A program made the translations under genes and the position numbers. Below are positions 1-7,285 of a stretch of 10,925 bases of DNA, one piece after another. The DNA comes from Actinomycetota bacterium (GTDB lineage: Bacteria > Actinomycetota > Acidimicrobiia > Acidimicrobiales > Ilumatobacteraceae). The notes below the pieces were generated by a model. The model made no database searches and was not told where the DNA came from. It worked only from the letters and a program-made list of their open reading frames with translations. The stretch's first letter is position 1, and the number at the start of each line of letters is the position of its first letter. The stretch spans positions 1 through 10,925 of the forward strand of contig WLTJ01000030.1 in NCBI GenBank assembly GCA_009705435.1, in the 5' to 3' direction.

Positions 1-1415
1 ACCTCAGCGGCCATCATCGCGGGGAAATGCGTATTAGCACGGGGCACCTGGGGAAAAATCGACGCATCACACACCCGTAACCCAGTAACCCCGATGACTC
101 GACCAAAGCAATCCACCACAGATAACTCCGAGCCAGGATCTCCCATGGCACATGTTCCTGAGGCATGGACGTAATCACCTGTGTACGCCCGCAACCATTC
201 ACCAACCGCATCGGGAGATTGATCAAGGGCTTCCACCGGCGTACCGAGATCATCAATGAACACCCCGTTAGACATATCTTTAAGCGGGGAAGATTGAAGA
301 AGTTGACGCGCCACATTGACACCGACTTTCAAGGCTTCTACATCCTGCTCATCTGACAACATCTGGAAATCAACGATCGGATCATCCGTTGGATCCTGCG
401 ATGCCAATGTCACCCGACCGCGAGATTTCGGGTGCATTAAAGCCACGGCCAACTGACCAAATCCATTAGCCCCCTCACCGAAATGGTCAAGCGCGAGAAT
501 CTGTAGATCCGCAGGTTCAAAACCAGAACTCAATCGGGCCAGAGTGGTGGCTGCAACCGAATCTGTGGGGCAGGATTCGCGTAGCGCCAAAGTCAACGGT
601 GCCGAGGCATGATCTTGCAGTCCCTGGCCGATCGCAGGACGTTCAATCTTGCTGCGTAACAAGATGGCAGGACTGTGAATAGCACCCGCACAAATCACTG
701 TCTCTTTCGACTCAATCAAGGTCCCATCCGCCAAAATCACGCCAACCGCATGTGTGCCTTGCATCGCCACACGATCAACCAAGGTGTCGCAAAGAATACG
801 TACATGATTTCGTTCACGGGCACGTTCCAAATAAACATCCGAGGCTGTCACTCGACGACCGTCTGTTGAGCGGGTCAACATCACCGGACCTACATCACGT
901 CCAACGCCACCTAATGGAAATGGGCCGCGATGCCACGTCCACCCTTCAAGGCGACACGCTTCAAACAGCGCCGATCCAACCCGCGTCGGGCTTCCTGGAT
1001 CGGCCTTTGTCAAAGGAATGTCAATGCGCCGAAAATACGGTTCAACATCGCGCCACGACCATCCCTGACAGCCAAAATCACTTTCCCATGCGTCATAGTC
1101 TTCAACTTCGCCCCATAAGCCAATCATTGCGTTGACCGCCGATGAGCCTCCGATACCTCGCCCGCGTGCGTATGGGCGTCGCGCTTGGCCCGCAACACGT
1201 TGTGCCTCAACCCCCGACCAAACCCGACCAGGCTCACTCATTGCAGCAAAAAAGGACGGACCAGAAATGCCACTTGGCGCAGCCCCGAACCGCAGATCAG
1301 GTCCAGCCTCAATCACAAGAACTGATCGACCAGATTGCGAGAGTCGATCGGCCAACACACATCCAGCAGACCCTGCACCCACCACGATGACATCGGGACG
1401 CTGCAAGTTGTTCAT
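1..1415 (-). CDS. GMC-family FAD-dependent oxidoreductase (C-terminus cut by window edge)
   Basis: Predicted flavoenzyme that oxidises an alcohol or aldehyde; the substrate is unknown. I translated the frame by hand: it is open from the ATG at 1415 to the window edge, 471 residues, with the stop outside. Residues 8-37 hold the FAD-binding fold with GAGSAG and, at its end, VLVIEAG. A GMC signature follows (GRGIGGSSAVN, about residues 85-95), then a second one (CAGAIHSP), then GQGLQDH. Near the end lie HASGTCAMG, containing the expected catalytic His, and NTHFPAMMAAE, where the second active-site position appears to be His rather than the commoner Asn. The stretch between GAIHSP and GQGLQDH is short: the usual loop around 'SGIG...L' is largely missing. 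It starts 3 bases after the phosphatase stop with no clear ribosome binding site, so translational coupling is likely. A compact mycofactocin-associated GMC enzyme (MftG-like) is an alternative I cannot test. Family assignment is firm, substrate unknown. Confidence 0.9.
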   Translation of the reverse strand, partial: MNNLQRPDVIVVGAGSAGCVLADRLSQSGRSVLVIEAGPDLRFGAAPSGISGPSFFAAMSEPGRVWSGVEAQRVAGQARRPYARGRGIGGSSAVNAMIGLWGEVEDYDAWESDFGCQGWSWRDVEPYFRRIDIPLTKADPGSPTRVGSALFEACRLEGWTWHRGPFPLGGVGRDVGPVMLTRSTDGRRVTASDVYLERARERNHVRILCDTLVDRVAMQGTHAVGVILADGTLIESKETVICAGAIHSPAILLRSKIERPAIGQGLQDHASAPLTLALRESCPTDSVAATTLARLSSGFEPADLQILALDHFGEGANGFGQLAVALMHPKSRGRVTLASQDPTDDPIVDFQMLSDEQDVEALKVGVNVARQLLQSSPLKDMSNGVFIDDLGTPVEALDQSPDAVGEWLRAYTGDYVHASGTCAMGDPGSELSVVDCFGRVIGVTGLRVCDASIFPQVPRANTHFPAMMAAE

Positions 1416-1418
1416 GGT

Positions 1419-2087
1419 TTACTGTGATTCGTCCGAACTCAAGCCGCGAAGAGTGGATGCAGGCAACCCGACCAGATGGGCTGAGTCGTTATAGCGAATC
1501 ACACGCCAGCGCCCCGGCGTCACCAACAACAATTCTGTGATTGAGGTATTGACCGTATAAATCTCGAATACTCCAGTACCTGCAGCGCGCATTGACTGAC
1601 GCAAGGCCGTGTCAACAACCCCGCCATGGCAAAAGATCACTGCGGTACCGTCACCTAAGCGATCCACAAGTGAGCGAACGGCAGAACCGATGCGAAATTG
1701 AAATTCGGCAATCGTTTCCCCACCTGGAAAGGTCATTCCATATGGATCGTTCTCCCAATCGGGATCTCCGAATCGAGCCGTAAAGTCCGTGTACAAAAGT
1801 CCATCGCATTGTGGACCTGGATCGTGTTCACCAAATTCGCTGATGACTTCAACGGGTTCAGTACCGAAAGCTGGAGCGACGATTGCTGCAGTCTCTCGTG
1901 CACGCGGATAGGCACTGGAAATCACCATGTCGGGAGAAAAGTTCTCGACACCGCTCCATCGCTCAAATAGTTGTTGCGACTGCTGGCGACCGAGATCTGA
2001 AAGTCCGATACATGAACGTGGTCCACCGATCACACGATTCACTGACACTTGCGATTCACCGTGGCGGACAAAAATTAAGCGCGCCAT
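1419..2087 (-). CDS. Histidine phosphatase family protein (phosphoglycerate mutase-like)
   Basis: A 222-residue member of the branch-1 histidine phosphatase superfamily, cytosolic, with no signal peptide or membrane segment. RHGE at residues 8-11 supplies the phospho-accepting His9. SAYPRARETA (58-67) provides the usual phosphate-binding Arg region, the general-acid region appears to be around ISEFGEHD (82-89), and the second catalytic His is in IFCHGG (His154). The length fits the family. Members range from sugar-phosphate mutases to phosphatases of cofactor precursors and small metabolites, and nothing here fixes the substrate. The ATG lies 6 bases after the VWA gene stop and is preceded by a short purine run (AAGAG). 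The next gene (GMC oxidoreductase) starts 3 bases downstream. This spacing makes it part of the four-gene block, so its substrate may relate to that pathway, which is inference only. Confidence 0.88.
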   Translation of the reverse strand: MARLIFVRHGESQVSVNRVIGGPRSCIGLSDLGRQQSQQLFERWSGVENFSPDMVISSAYPRARETAAIVAPAFGTEPVEVISEFGEHDPGPQCDGLLYTDFTARFGDPDWENDPYGMTFPGGETIAEFQFRIGSAVRSLVDRLGDGTAVIFCHGGVVDTALRQSMRAAGTGVFEIYTVNTSITELLLVTPGRWRVIRYNDSAHLVGLPASTLRGLSSDESQ

Positions 2088-2093
2088 GATCTC

Positions 2094-3530
2094 TTAGGCT
2101 AATTTCTCGACGAACGCTTCAAGTTGTCGCAGATTGCGACATTCGTAGGCACCATCGGTATGACCTGCGTACTCTCCCACGATTGAGTCACCAGTGTTCC
2201 AATATGACTTAGGTTCCGGATTCAACCAATACACCTGACGCGCTTTCTTGCGCACCTCTTGAACTACCCATGCTTGTGAAGCGTGATAGTTATTGCGTGC
2301 ATCACCCAAGAAAAGCACCGTTGTTTTTGGCCCAATACTTTTTCCGTAACGATCCCAGAAAACTTCGAAGGCGTGACCGTAATCGCTGTGACCGTCAACC
2401 CACACCACGTCGGCTTCGGTATTGACACGATGAATTGCTTCGCTGATATCTTCGGTGCCTTTGAAATACTCGGTGACTTCATCAATCCCATCAATGAACA
2501 CGAAGGAACGAACTTTAGAAAACTGGTTCTGCATGGCATACACCAACATCAAAGTGAATCGAGCAAAAGCGGCAACGCTGCCTGAAATGTCAGCCACAAC
2601 CATCAGTTCTGGTTTTGATGGCCGTGGTTGCTTGAACTTTGGCTCGGCAGGAATACCACCGTAAGACAACGAGTGGCGCACAGTATTGCGAAAATCTAAG
2701 GGTCCCTTGCGACCATGACGACGCTTACGTGCCAAACGCGCAGCCAATTTACGTGTCAGTGGGTATAAGGACTTTTTCAGCAACTGCATTTCGTCGCGGC
2801 TGGCATGCATGAACTCAACATCTTCTGGCAATGGCTTACGCAATGTTTTCGCCATTGCTTCAGCACCCCGGTCAGCCACAAGACGGCGACGAATCTCGGC
2901 TTCAATTTCTTTTTTGAAGGAATCGATTCGGCTTTCGTATTCATCTTTTTCGAGGCGTTCCTCAAGAGCCGTCAGATCACTACCAGTTTCCTGTTTGCTG
3001 GCCTCCATGAGTTTTTGCAACATGTTGTCCAGATCAAGATTTCTCAGGGTGCGGTACAAGTAATACGTGCCTCCGACCGGACGACCTGGCTCCATCCCAG
3101 CAAAGCGTTGCACTGATTGTTTAGCTAAGGCACGCATCATGGCCTGGTCGCCATTCATCAAGGCTTTCATGAGCATCTGCGCTATTTCCTCGGGCGTCAG
3201 GCTGTCCATCCCGCCGGAAGACCCTTTGCCTTCGCCTTGTTGCATTTGCTCTTGCATTTCGCGCCACATCTGCTCGAGTTCGTCCTCTGAACCCTCAACG
3301 ATTTTGTACTCTGGCCCACGCAACGAGAAGTACACCTCAAAGACAGTTTCAAATGAACGCCAATGGGCGCTGTTCTTGACCATCGTGGCACCCAACGCAT
3401 ACTTGAATGCGTCACGATCTTCAAGAGGAATGTGTCGCACCGCCTCCATGGCGTCGAGGTTCTCCGTTAGCGAGACGGGAAGCCCTGCATTGCGGAGTTC
3501 CTGGACAAATCCAGAGAGTAGGTCGATCAC
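2094..3530 (-). CDS. VWA domain-containing protein, CoxE-like
   Basis: A 478-residue protein with a C-terminal von Willebrand factor A domain of the CoxE type. The N-terminal 70 residues (LLSGFVQELRNAGLPVS, later FETVFEVYFSLRG) are typical of this family. A Met/Gln/Glu-rich, probably helical linker follows (about 85-135), then a charged helical part (185-275). The metal-binding MIDAS motif DISGS is at 314-318, HSDYGHAF at 381-388 likely supplies the Thr/Ser/Asp loop, and LGDARNNYH at 408-416 is a hallmark of CoxE relatives. Such proteins work with a MoxR AAA ATPase as a chaperone pair that remodels or inserts cofactors into a client enzyme; CoxD/CoxE of CO dehydrogenase is the named example. 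The ATPase gene lies 23 bases upstream. The start is GTG, chosen because GGAG sits 8 bases before it. No Mo-hydroxylase subunits are in view, so the client is unknown. Confidence 0.88.
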   Translation of the reverse strand: MIDLLSGFVQELRNAGLPVSLTENLDAMEAVRHIPLEDRDAFKYALGATMVKNSAHWRSFETVFEVYFSLRGPEYKIVEGSEDELEQMWREMQEQMQQGEGKGSSGGMDSLTPEEIAQMLMKALMNGDQAMMRALAKQSVQRFAGMEPGRPVGGTYYLYRTLRNLDLDNMLQKLMEASKQETGSDLTALEERLEKDEYESRIDSFKKEIEAEIRRRLVADRGAEAMAKTLRKPLPEDVEFMHASRDEMQLLKKSLYPLTRKLAARLARKRRHGRKGPLDFRNTVRHSLSYGGIPAEPKFKQPRPSKPELMVVADISGSVAAFARFTLMLVYAMQNQFSKVRSFVFIDGIDEVTEYFKGTEDISEAIHRVNTEADVVWVDGHSDYGHAFEVFWDRYGKSIGPKTTVLFLGDARNNYHASQAWVVQEVRKKARQVYWLNPEPKSYWNTGDSIVGEYAGHTDGAYECRNLRQLEAFVEKLA

Positions 3531-3538
3531 GTTATGGA

Positions 3539-3542
3539 CTCC
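3539..3542 (-). promoter_or_regulatory. Ribosome binding site of the VWA gene
   Basis: On the minus strand GGAG lies 8 bases before the GTG start at 3530. It supports the GTG as start codon and lies in the 23-base gap after the AAA ATPase gene. Confidence 0.6.
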
Positions 3543-3553
3543 AGTTTTCCTGG

Positions 3554-4423
3554 TTAAACCAGGTCGACGGAAAGTTCCTTGGAAGCCTTGGCGATATCAG
3601 ACTGATACTTCAACAAAACATGCAAAGTCTCTTTGGCAGTCTGAGCATCAATCGAGTCAATGTTCAGCAGCATCATGGTGCGCGCCCAGTCCAATGTTTC
3701 GCTGACGCTCGGTGACTTTTTAAGATCCAACAAGCGAATACTGCGAACGATACGCGCCACCTGATCAGCCAAATGCTCAGTGATGTCGGGAACTTTAGCC
3801 AACACGATTTCCTTCTCGCGCTCAAGCGATGGGTAATCAACATGCAAGTACAGACAACGGCGCTTGAGAGCTTCCGAAAGCTCGCGAGTGTTATTTGATG
3901 TGAGAAAAACCATCGGGATCTGAGTGGCTGTGATTGTTCCCAGTTCGGGAATCGAGACTTGATACTCCGAGAGAATTTCTAACAACAGAGCTTCGGTTTC
4001 AACTTCCACTCGGTCTACTTCGTCAATCAGTAGGACGACCGGGTCTGGAGCACTAATTGCCTCTAAAAGGGGTCGAGTCAACAAGAACTCTTTGCTGAAA
4101 ATATCGTCATGGACTTCATTCCACGAATCACTGTTGCGGTCGGCTTGAATGCGCAACAACTGCTTCTTGTAGTTCCATTCATACAAGGCCTTTGATTCAT
4201 CAAGACCTTCGTAACACTGCAGACGAATGAGTCGGGCCCCCAACATGTCTGCCACGCTCTTGGCAAGTTGGGTCTTACCCGTACCAGCAGGGCCTTCAAC
4301 CAAAATTGGCTTGGCCAGGCGGTCAGCCAAAAATGCGACTCCGGCGATGCCATCATCCGCCAAATAATTGACGTTGCGCAAGCCATCACGCACTTGTTGG
4401 ACTGACGAAAAACGGTGTTCCAT
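3554..4423 (-). CDS. MoxR-family AAA+ ATPase
   Basis: A 289-residue single-domain AAA+ ATPase of the MoxR type. Visible motifs are Walker A GPAGTGKT (44-51), Walker B VVLLIDEVDR (129-138), sensor 1 in TSNNTRELS (175-183), an arginine-finger candidate in LKRRC (186-190) and the family's sensor-2 region PSVSETLDW (238-246). MoxR ATPases act in the cytosol with VWA partners to mature or remodel specific enzyme complexes. The directly following VWA gene fits that pairing, and the closest named analogue is CoxD. It is the first gene of the minus-strand block and is divergent from murJ across 92 bases. The ATG at 4423 follows TAGGAT by 7 bases. The AAAAGG run ends one base before the ATG, which is too close for a normal ribosome binding site, so a leaderless mRNA is possible. 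The family call is secure and the client enzyme is unknown. Confidence 0.92.
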   Translation of the reverse strand: MEHRFSSVQQVRDGLRNVNYLADDGIAGVAFLADRLAKPILVEGPAGTGKTQLAKSVADMLGARLIRLQCYEGLDESKALYEWNYKKQLLRIQADRNSDSWNEVHDDIFSKEFLLTRPLLEAISAPDPVVLLIDEVDRVEVETEALLLEILSEYQVSIPELGTITATQIPMVFLTSNNTRELSEALKRRCLYLHVDYPSLEREKEIVLAKVPDITEHLADQVARIVRSIRLLDLKKSPSVSETLDWARTMMLLNIDSIDAQTAKETLHVLLKYQSDIAKASKELSVDLV

Positions 4424-4430
4424 GCCTTTT

Positions 4431-4436
4431 ATCCTA
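4431..4436 (-). promoter_or_regulatory. Candidate -10 element for the moxR-like gene block
   Basis: TAGGAT on the minus strand fits the actinobacterial TANNNT consensus and ends 7 bases before the ATG at 4423. That position would put the transcription start at or next to the start codon. A convincing -35 was not found: TTGTGA lies 15 bases upstream, shorter than usual spacing. Low confidence from a hexamer alone. Confidence 0.35.
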
Positions 4437-4438
4437 CA

Positions 4439-4494
4439 AGTTCACGACCATTCACAAGAATTGAGACCCCTCAATAGAGCCAGCGGAGTGAACT
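4439..4494. repeat. Nested inverted repeat in the moxR/murJ divergent region
   Basis: Outer arms AGTTCAC (4439-4445) and GTGAACT (4488-4494) are perfect 7-base reverse complements. Inside them lies a perfect 6+4+6 palindrome, ATTGAG-ACCC-CTCAAT (4460-4475). The two centres differ by one base. A second TTCAC at 4451 repeats the left outer arm 10 bases on, about one helical turn. The structure lies between the two candidate -10 hexamers and covers both expected -35 regions, so it is well placed as an operator for a regulator of both units. Chance cannot be excluded. Confidence 0.4.
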
Positions 4495-4501
4495 GAGGAC
4501 C

Positions 4502-4507
4502 TACTGT
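4502..4507 (+). promoter_or_regulatory. Candidate -10 element for murJ
   Basis: TACTGT (TANNNT type) ends 8 bases before the murJ ATG at 4516. The only purine-rich candidate ribosome site, GAGGAC at 4495-4500, is 15 bases from the ATG and would lie upstream of the transcription start. No recognisable -35 was found. Low confidence. Confidence 0.3.
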
Positions 4508-4515
4508 GTACATCA

Positions 4516-6201
4516 ATGAGTTCTGCTAACGCCGATCCGCAGCCCGCACCCGAACCATTAGCGGACGCTGCAGGCTCACAGTTACTGCGTAGCAACGCAA
4601 TTGTGGCGCTTGGCACAGGTCTCTCGCGTCTGACTGGAATGCTGCGCATCATCGTCTTTGGTGTTGTCATTGGACAAACCGCTTTGGCCGATGTCTACGA
4701 CGGTGCCAACAACTCCCCTAACGCTGTGTATGAATTGTTACTCGGCGGGGTTTTATCAGCCACCTTGGTTCCCATGTTTACCCGCATGCTTGAAAATGAT
4801 GACCGCGAATCTGCTGAGGCCGTTGTCGGCACCTCAGTGATTCTCTTGGCTTTCATCACCGCAATTTCCGTTCTTTGTGCTCCTTTTATATTTCGACTCT
4901 TTTCCTTGAACCCTGCCGACGGAATTGATGTCGACCAATTCCGTACGGTTGGCACGGCGCTCACTCGAATCTTTTTGCTGCAGATTTTTTTCTACGGTCT
5001 TTCAGCGGTCTTAGGATCTTTACTCAATGCACAGCGGCGATTCTTTGCAGCTGCATGGTCACCTGTGCTGGCAAATATTGTGATCATTTGCACATTGCTC
5101 TATGTCCCGATTTTGTTGCATCACCCTGGGCAAGAAATTGCACTATCGGAGGTCTTACTGAGACCATCCTTCAAGTGGCTACTCGGTATCGGGGCAACTG
5201 GCGGTATCGCTCTTCAGGCTCTCATCTTGTTGCCTGCGATCCGTCGCTCAGGGCTCAATCTTCGCTTTCGCTTTCGACCTCAACATCCCGCCGTGAAGCG
5301 TCTTATTTCGTTATCAGCGTGGACATTCGGTTATGTATTAGCAAATCAAATCACCATCATCGTTGTTAAAAATCTTGCTAGACCCGGTAGCGGTGGACAG
5401 GATGCGTTTACTAAGGCGACCACCTTTTTCTATTTCCCTCATGGCCTTTTGGCAATGAGTATCGCCACCACATTCATCCCAGAAATGGCACGCGCCGTAG
5501 CCCGTCGCGATCAACGGGCTTTTGTTGAGCGCACAACGCTCGGTCTGCGCCTCGTCGGACTCTTGACCTTGCCAGCAGCTTTCGGATTCTTGGTGATGTC
5601 GAGACCCATCATTGGGGCTCTTTTGCAACACGGAAAATTCACCGCCGCAAACGCGGATCTTACGGCGCGTGCCCTTGCTGGACTATCACTAGGTCTCGTC
5701 GGCTACTCAATTTATCTCTTTGCCTTGCGTGGCTTCTACGCTCACCAAGATACGCGCACACCATTTCTCATCAATGTCGTGCAAAACATCATCAACATCA
5801 TTCTGGCTTTTGCCCTCGTCTCAAAGTATGACGTCCTCGGTCTCGGTATTGCGTTCGCTGTTTCGTACCTTGTCGGAGCTGTCATTGCTCTATTCACTCT
5901 GCAGATCAAAGTGAGAACTTTCCCCGCCGTGAGTCTGCTCATGGATTTACTGCGGATGTTCTCGGCTGCAATAGTGATGGGGATCGTGCTGTGGTTCATC
6001 ATCAAACCAGTGGGTGCGAATAGCGGTCTCGGAGCACTCCTGCGCATCGCTTTTGGAACAGTCAGTGGAGCGGTTATTTACTTCGGTGCGCTGACCTTAC
6101 TCAAAGTTCCTGAGGCAAGTTATTGGCGCACACTAAACCGCGGCTTGTTTCCACTGCGTCCTACGCCGCCGAGCGATGATCTAACTCGGCAGGATGACTA
6201 A
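4516..6201 (+). CDS. murJ: Lipid II flippase MurJ (MviN)
   Basis: A 561-residue polytopic membrane protein of the MOP superfamily that moves lipid II across the cytoplasmic membrane for peptidoglycan synthesis. After a Pro/Ala-rich cytoplasmic start of about 24 residues, the MurJ opening is clear: SRLTGMLR (37-44), the conserved Asp region ALADVYDGANNSPN (56-69) and LLLGGVLSATLVPMF. Repeated hydrophobic segments follow to about residue 540, consistent with around 14 membrane helices. Further family landmarks include FPHGLLAMSIATTFIPEMAR and LRGFYAHQDTRTP. The protein ends with a short polar tail and has no pseudokinase domain, unlike mycobacterial MviN. It is divergent from the moxR-like gene. 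Its last 21 bases overlap the end of proB on the other strand, leaving no room for a terminator between them. The ATG was chosen because the conserved part begins just after it; no good ribosome binding site is visible. Confidence 0.95.
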   Translation: MSSANADPQPAPEPLADAAGSQLLRSNAIVALGTGLSRLTGMLRIIVFGVVIGQTALADVYDGANNSPNAVYELLLGGVLSATLVPMFTRMLENDDRESAEAVVGTSVILLAFITAISVLCAPFIFRLFSLNPADGIDVDQFRTVGTALTRIFLLQIFFYGLSAVLGSLLNAQRRFFAAAWSPVLANIVIICTLLYVPILLHHPGQEIALSEVLLRPSFKWLLGIGATGGIALQALILLPAIRRSGLNLRFRFRPQHPAVKRLISLSAWTFGYVLANQITIIVVKNLARPGSGGQDAFTKATTFFYFPHGLLAMSIATTFIPEMARAVARRDQRAFVERTTLGLRLVGLLTLPAAFGFLVMSRPIIGALLQHGKFTAANADLTARALAGLSLGLVGYSIYLFALRGFYAHQDTRTPFLINVVQNIINIILAFALVSKYDVLGLGIAFAVSYLVGAVIALFTLQIKVRTFPAVSLLMDLLRMFSAAIVMGIVLWFIIKPVGANSGLGALLRIAFGTVSGAVIYFGALTLLKVPEASYWRTLNRGLFPLRPTPPSDDLTRQDD

Positions 6202-7284
6202 CCCGTCACGGTGAATGACCAATTGCGGAAAACCATCATCTAGATCTGCTGTTCGTCGTCCCGCTGCAACTAGGACTTGTTGCAAAGACATCAGGGAACT
6301 ACCGCGGGCAATAATTCCTCCGTCGGAATCTGTCACTTCAACTGTGTCCCCCGCTTCAAAATCACCAGACGCGTTAACAACACCTGCAGGTAATAAAGAC
6401 ACTGCTTGGCGACGTAAGGCAAGAGCGGCACCCGCATCAACAACTACTCGCCCGCGCACCTCACTAGCGAACGCGACCCATAGTTGACGCGAGGACAAAT
6501 GACGATCAGAGCCGTGGAAGGTTGTGCCGATCATTGAAGTCCCAGCGATTGACCCAGCCACAATCTTATTCAGGACAGATTCGATCTGAGCTTGGGCGAT
6601 GACAGCACGCACACCAGACCAAGAAGCAATACGAGCTGCCGACAATTTTGAAGCCATCCCGCCGCTACCACGATTCGAACTCGAAGAACCCGCATCGACG
6701 CTCATCAATGGGTCGCCCTCGAAGACATCAGTGATCAGTGTGGCTTGTGCATCAGAGCGGGGATCAGCGGTGTATAAACCGTCAGTATCAGTTAACAAAA
6801 TCAAGATATCTGCTTTGAGTAAATGAGAGAGCAACGCTGCAATGTGGTCGTTGTCGCCGAAACGAATCTCATCATTAGCAATCGCATCATTTTCATTGAC
6901 CACTGGAATACATCCCAACTCAAGCAAACGCTCAAGGGTGTCCCGCGCGTGAAGATATTGAGATCGGTCAACAAAATCATGGGGCACCAATAAAACTTGG
7001 GCAGCAACTAATGAGTGGCTGGAGAACTCGGCGTTGTAGACCTCCATCAAACGACTTTGTCCGGCTGCTGCCAAAGCTTGCAGGGTTCGCATATCGGTCG
7101 GACGTTGCGTCAGTCCCAATGCTGATACGCCTGCTGAGACGGCCCCTGAGGTCACGAGCACAACCTCGTGTCCATCGGCCCGCAACTCTGCAATTTGTCG
7201 ACAGATGCTGGCGATCATCAGGCGATCGATGACACCAACATTGTCGGTAAGCGAGGATGTCCCAATCTTGGCTACGACGCGCAT
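6181..7284 (-). CDS. proB: Glutamate 5-kinase
   Basis: Catalyses ATP-dependent phosphorylation of glutamate to gamma-glutamyl phosphate, the first step of proline synthesis. It is 367 residues from the chosen ATG. The N-terminal amino-acid kinase domain shows VAKIGTSSL (4-12), VTSGAVSAG (44-52), NENDAI (131-136), FGDND (142-146), LLTDTDGLYTADPR (163-176) and GSGGMASKLSAA (206-217). A C-terminal PUA domain spans about residues 275-355, as in the long bacterial form. The frame stays open upstream to 7356, but the family's own beginning (MRVVAKIG) is at 7284, and that ATG comes one base after the obgE stop (TGAgATG), which indicates coupled translation. proA, often next to proB, is absent here because murJ converges on the gene and overlaps it by 21 bases. 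Confidence 0.95.
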   Translation of the reverse strand: MRVVAKIGTSSLTDNVGVIDRLMIASICRQIAELRADGHEVVLVTSGAVSAGVSALGLTQRPTDMRTLQALAAAGQSRLMEVYNAEFSSHSLVAAQVLLVPHDFVDRSQYLHARDTLERLLELGCIPVVNENDAIANDEIRFGDNDHIAALLSHLLKADILILLTDTDGLYTADPRSDAQATLITDVFEGDPLMSVDAGSSSSNRGSGGMASKLSAARIASWSGVRAVIAQAQIESVLNKIVAGSIAGTSMIGTTFHGSDRHLSSRQLWVAFASEVRGRVVVDAGAALALRRQAVSLLPAGVVNASGDFEAGDTVEVTDSDGGIIARGSSLMSLQQVLVAAGRRTADLDDGFPQLVIHRDGLVILPS

Positions 7285-7285
7285 C

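Noticed and set aside
752..1135. Plus-strand open frame of 127 codons opposite the GMC gene
   Set aside because: It lies wholly inside the GMC gene on the other strand and its translation shows no family features; several similar frames in this stretch are also shadows.
1..1415. Frameshifted or broken GMC gene
   Set aside because: Hand translation of the minus strand from 1415 showed an uninterrupted frame to the window edge with all expected motifs in order.
3067..3705. Plus-strand open frame of 212 codons
   Set aside because: It crosses the junction of the VWA and MoxR genes antisense to both, is rich in Ser/Arg/Cys without motifs, and both opposing genes are clearly real.
6202..6260. Terminator hairpin downstream of murJ
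   Set aside because: Only a 4-base GTCA/TGAC pairing was found, with no T tract; too weak to report.
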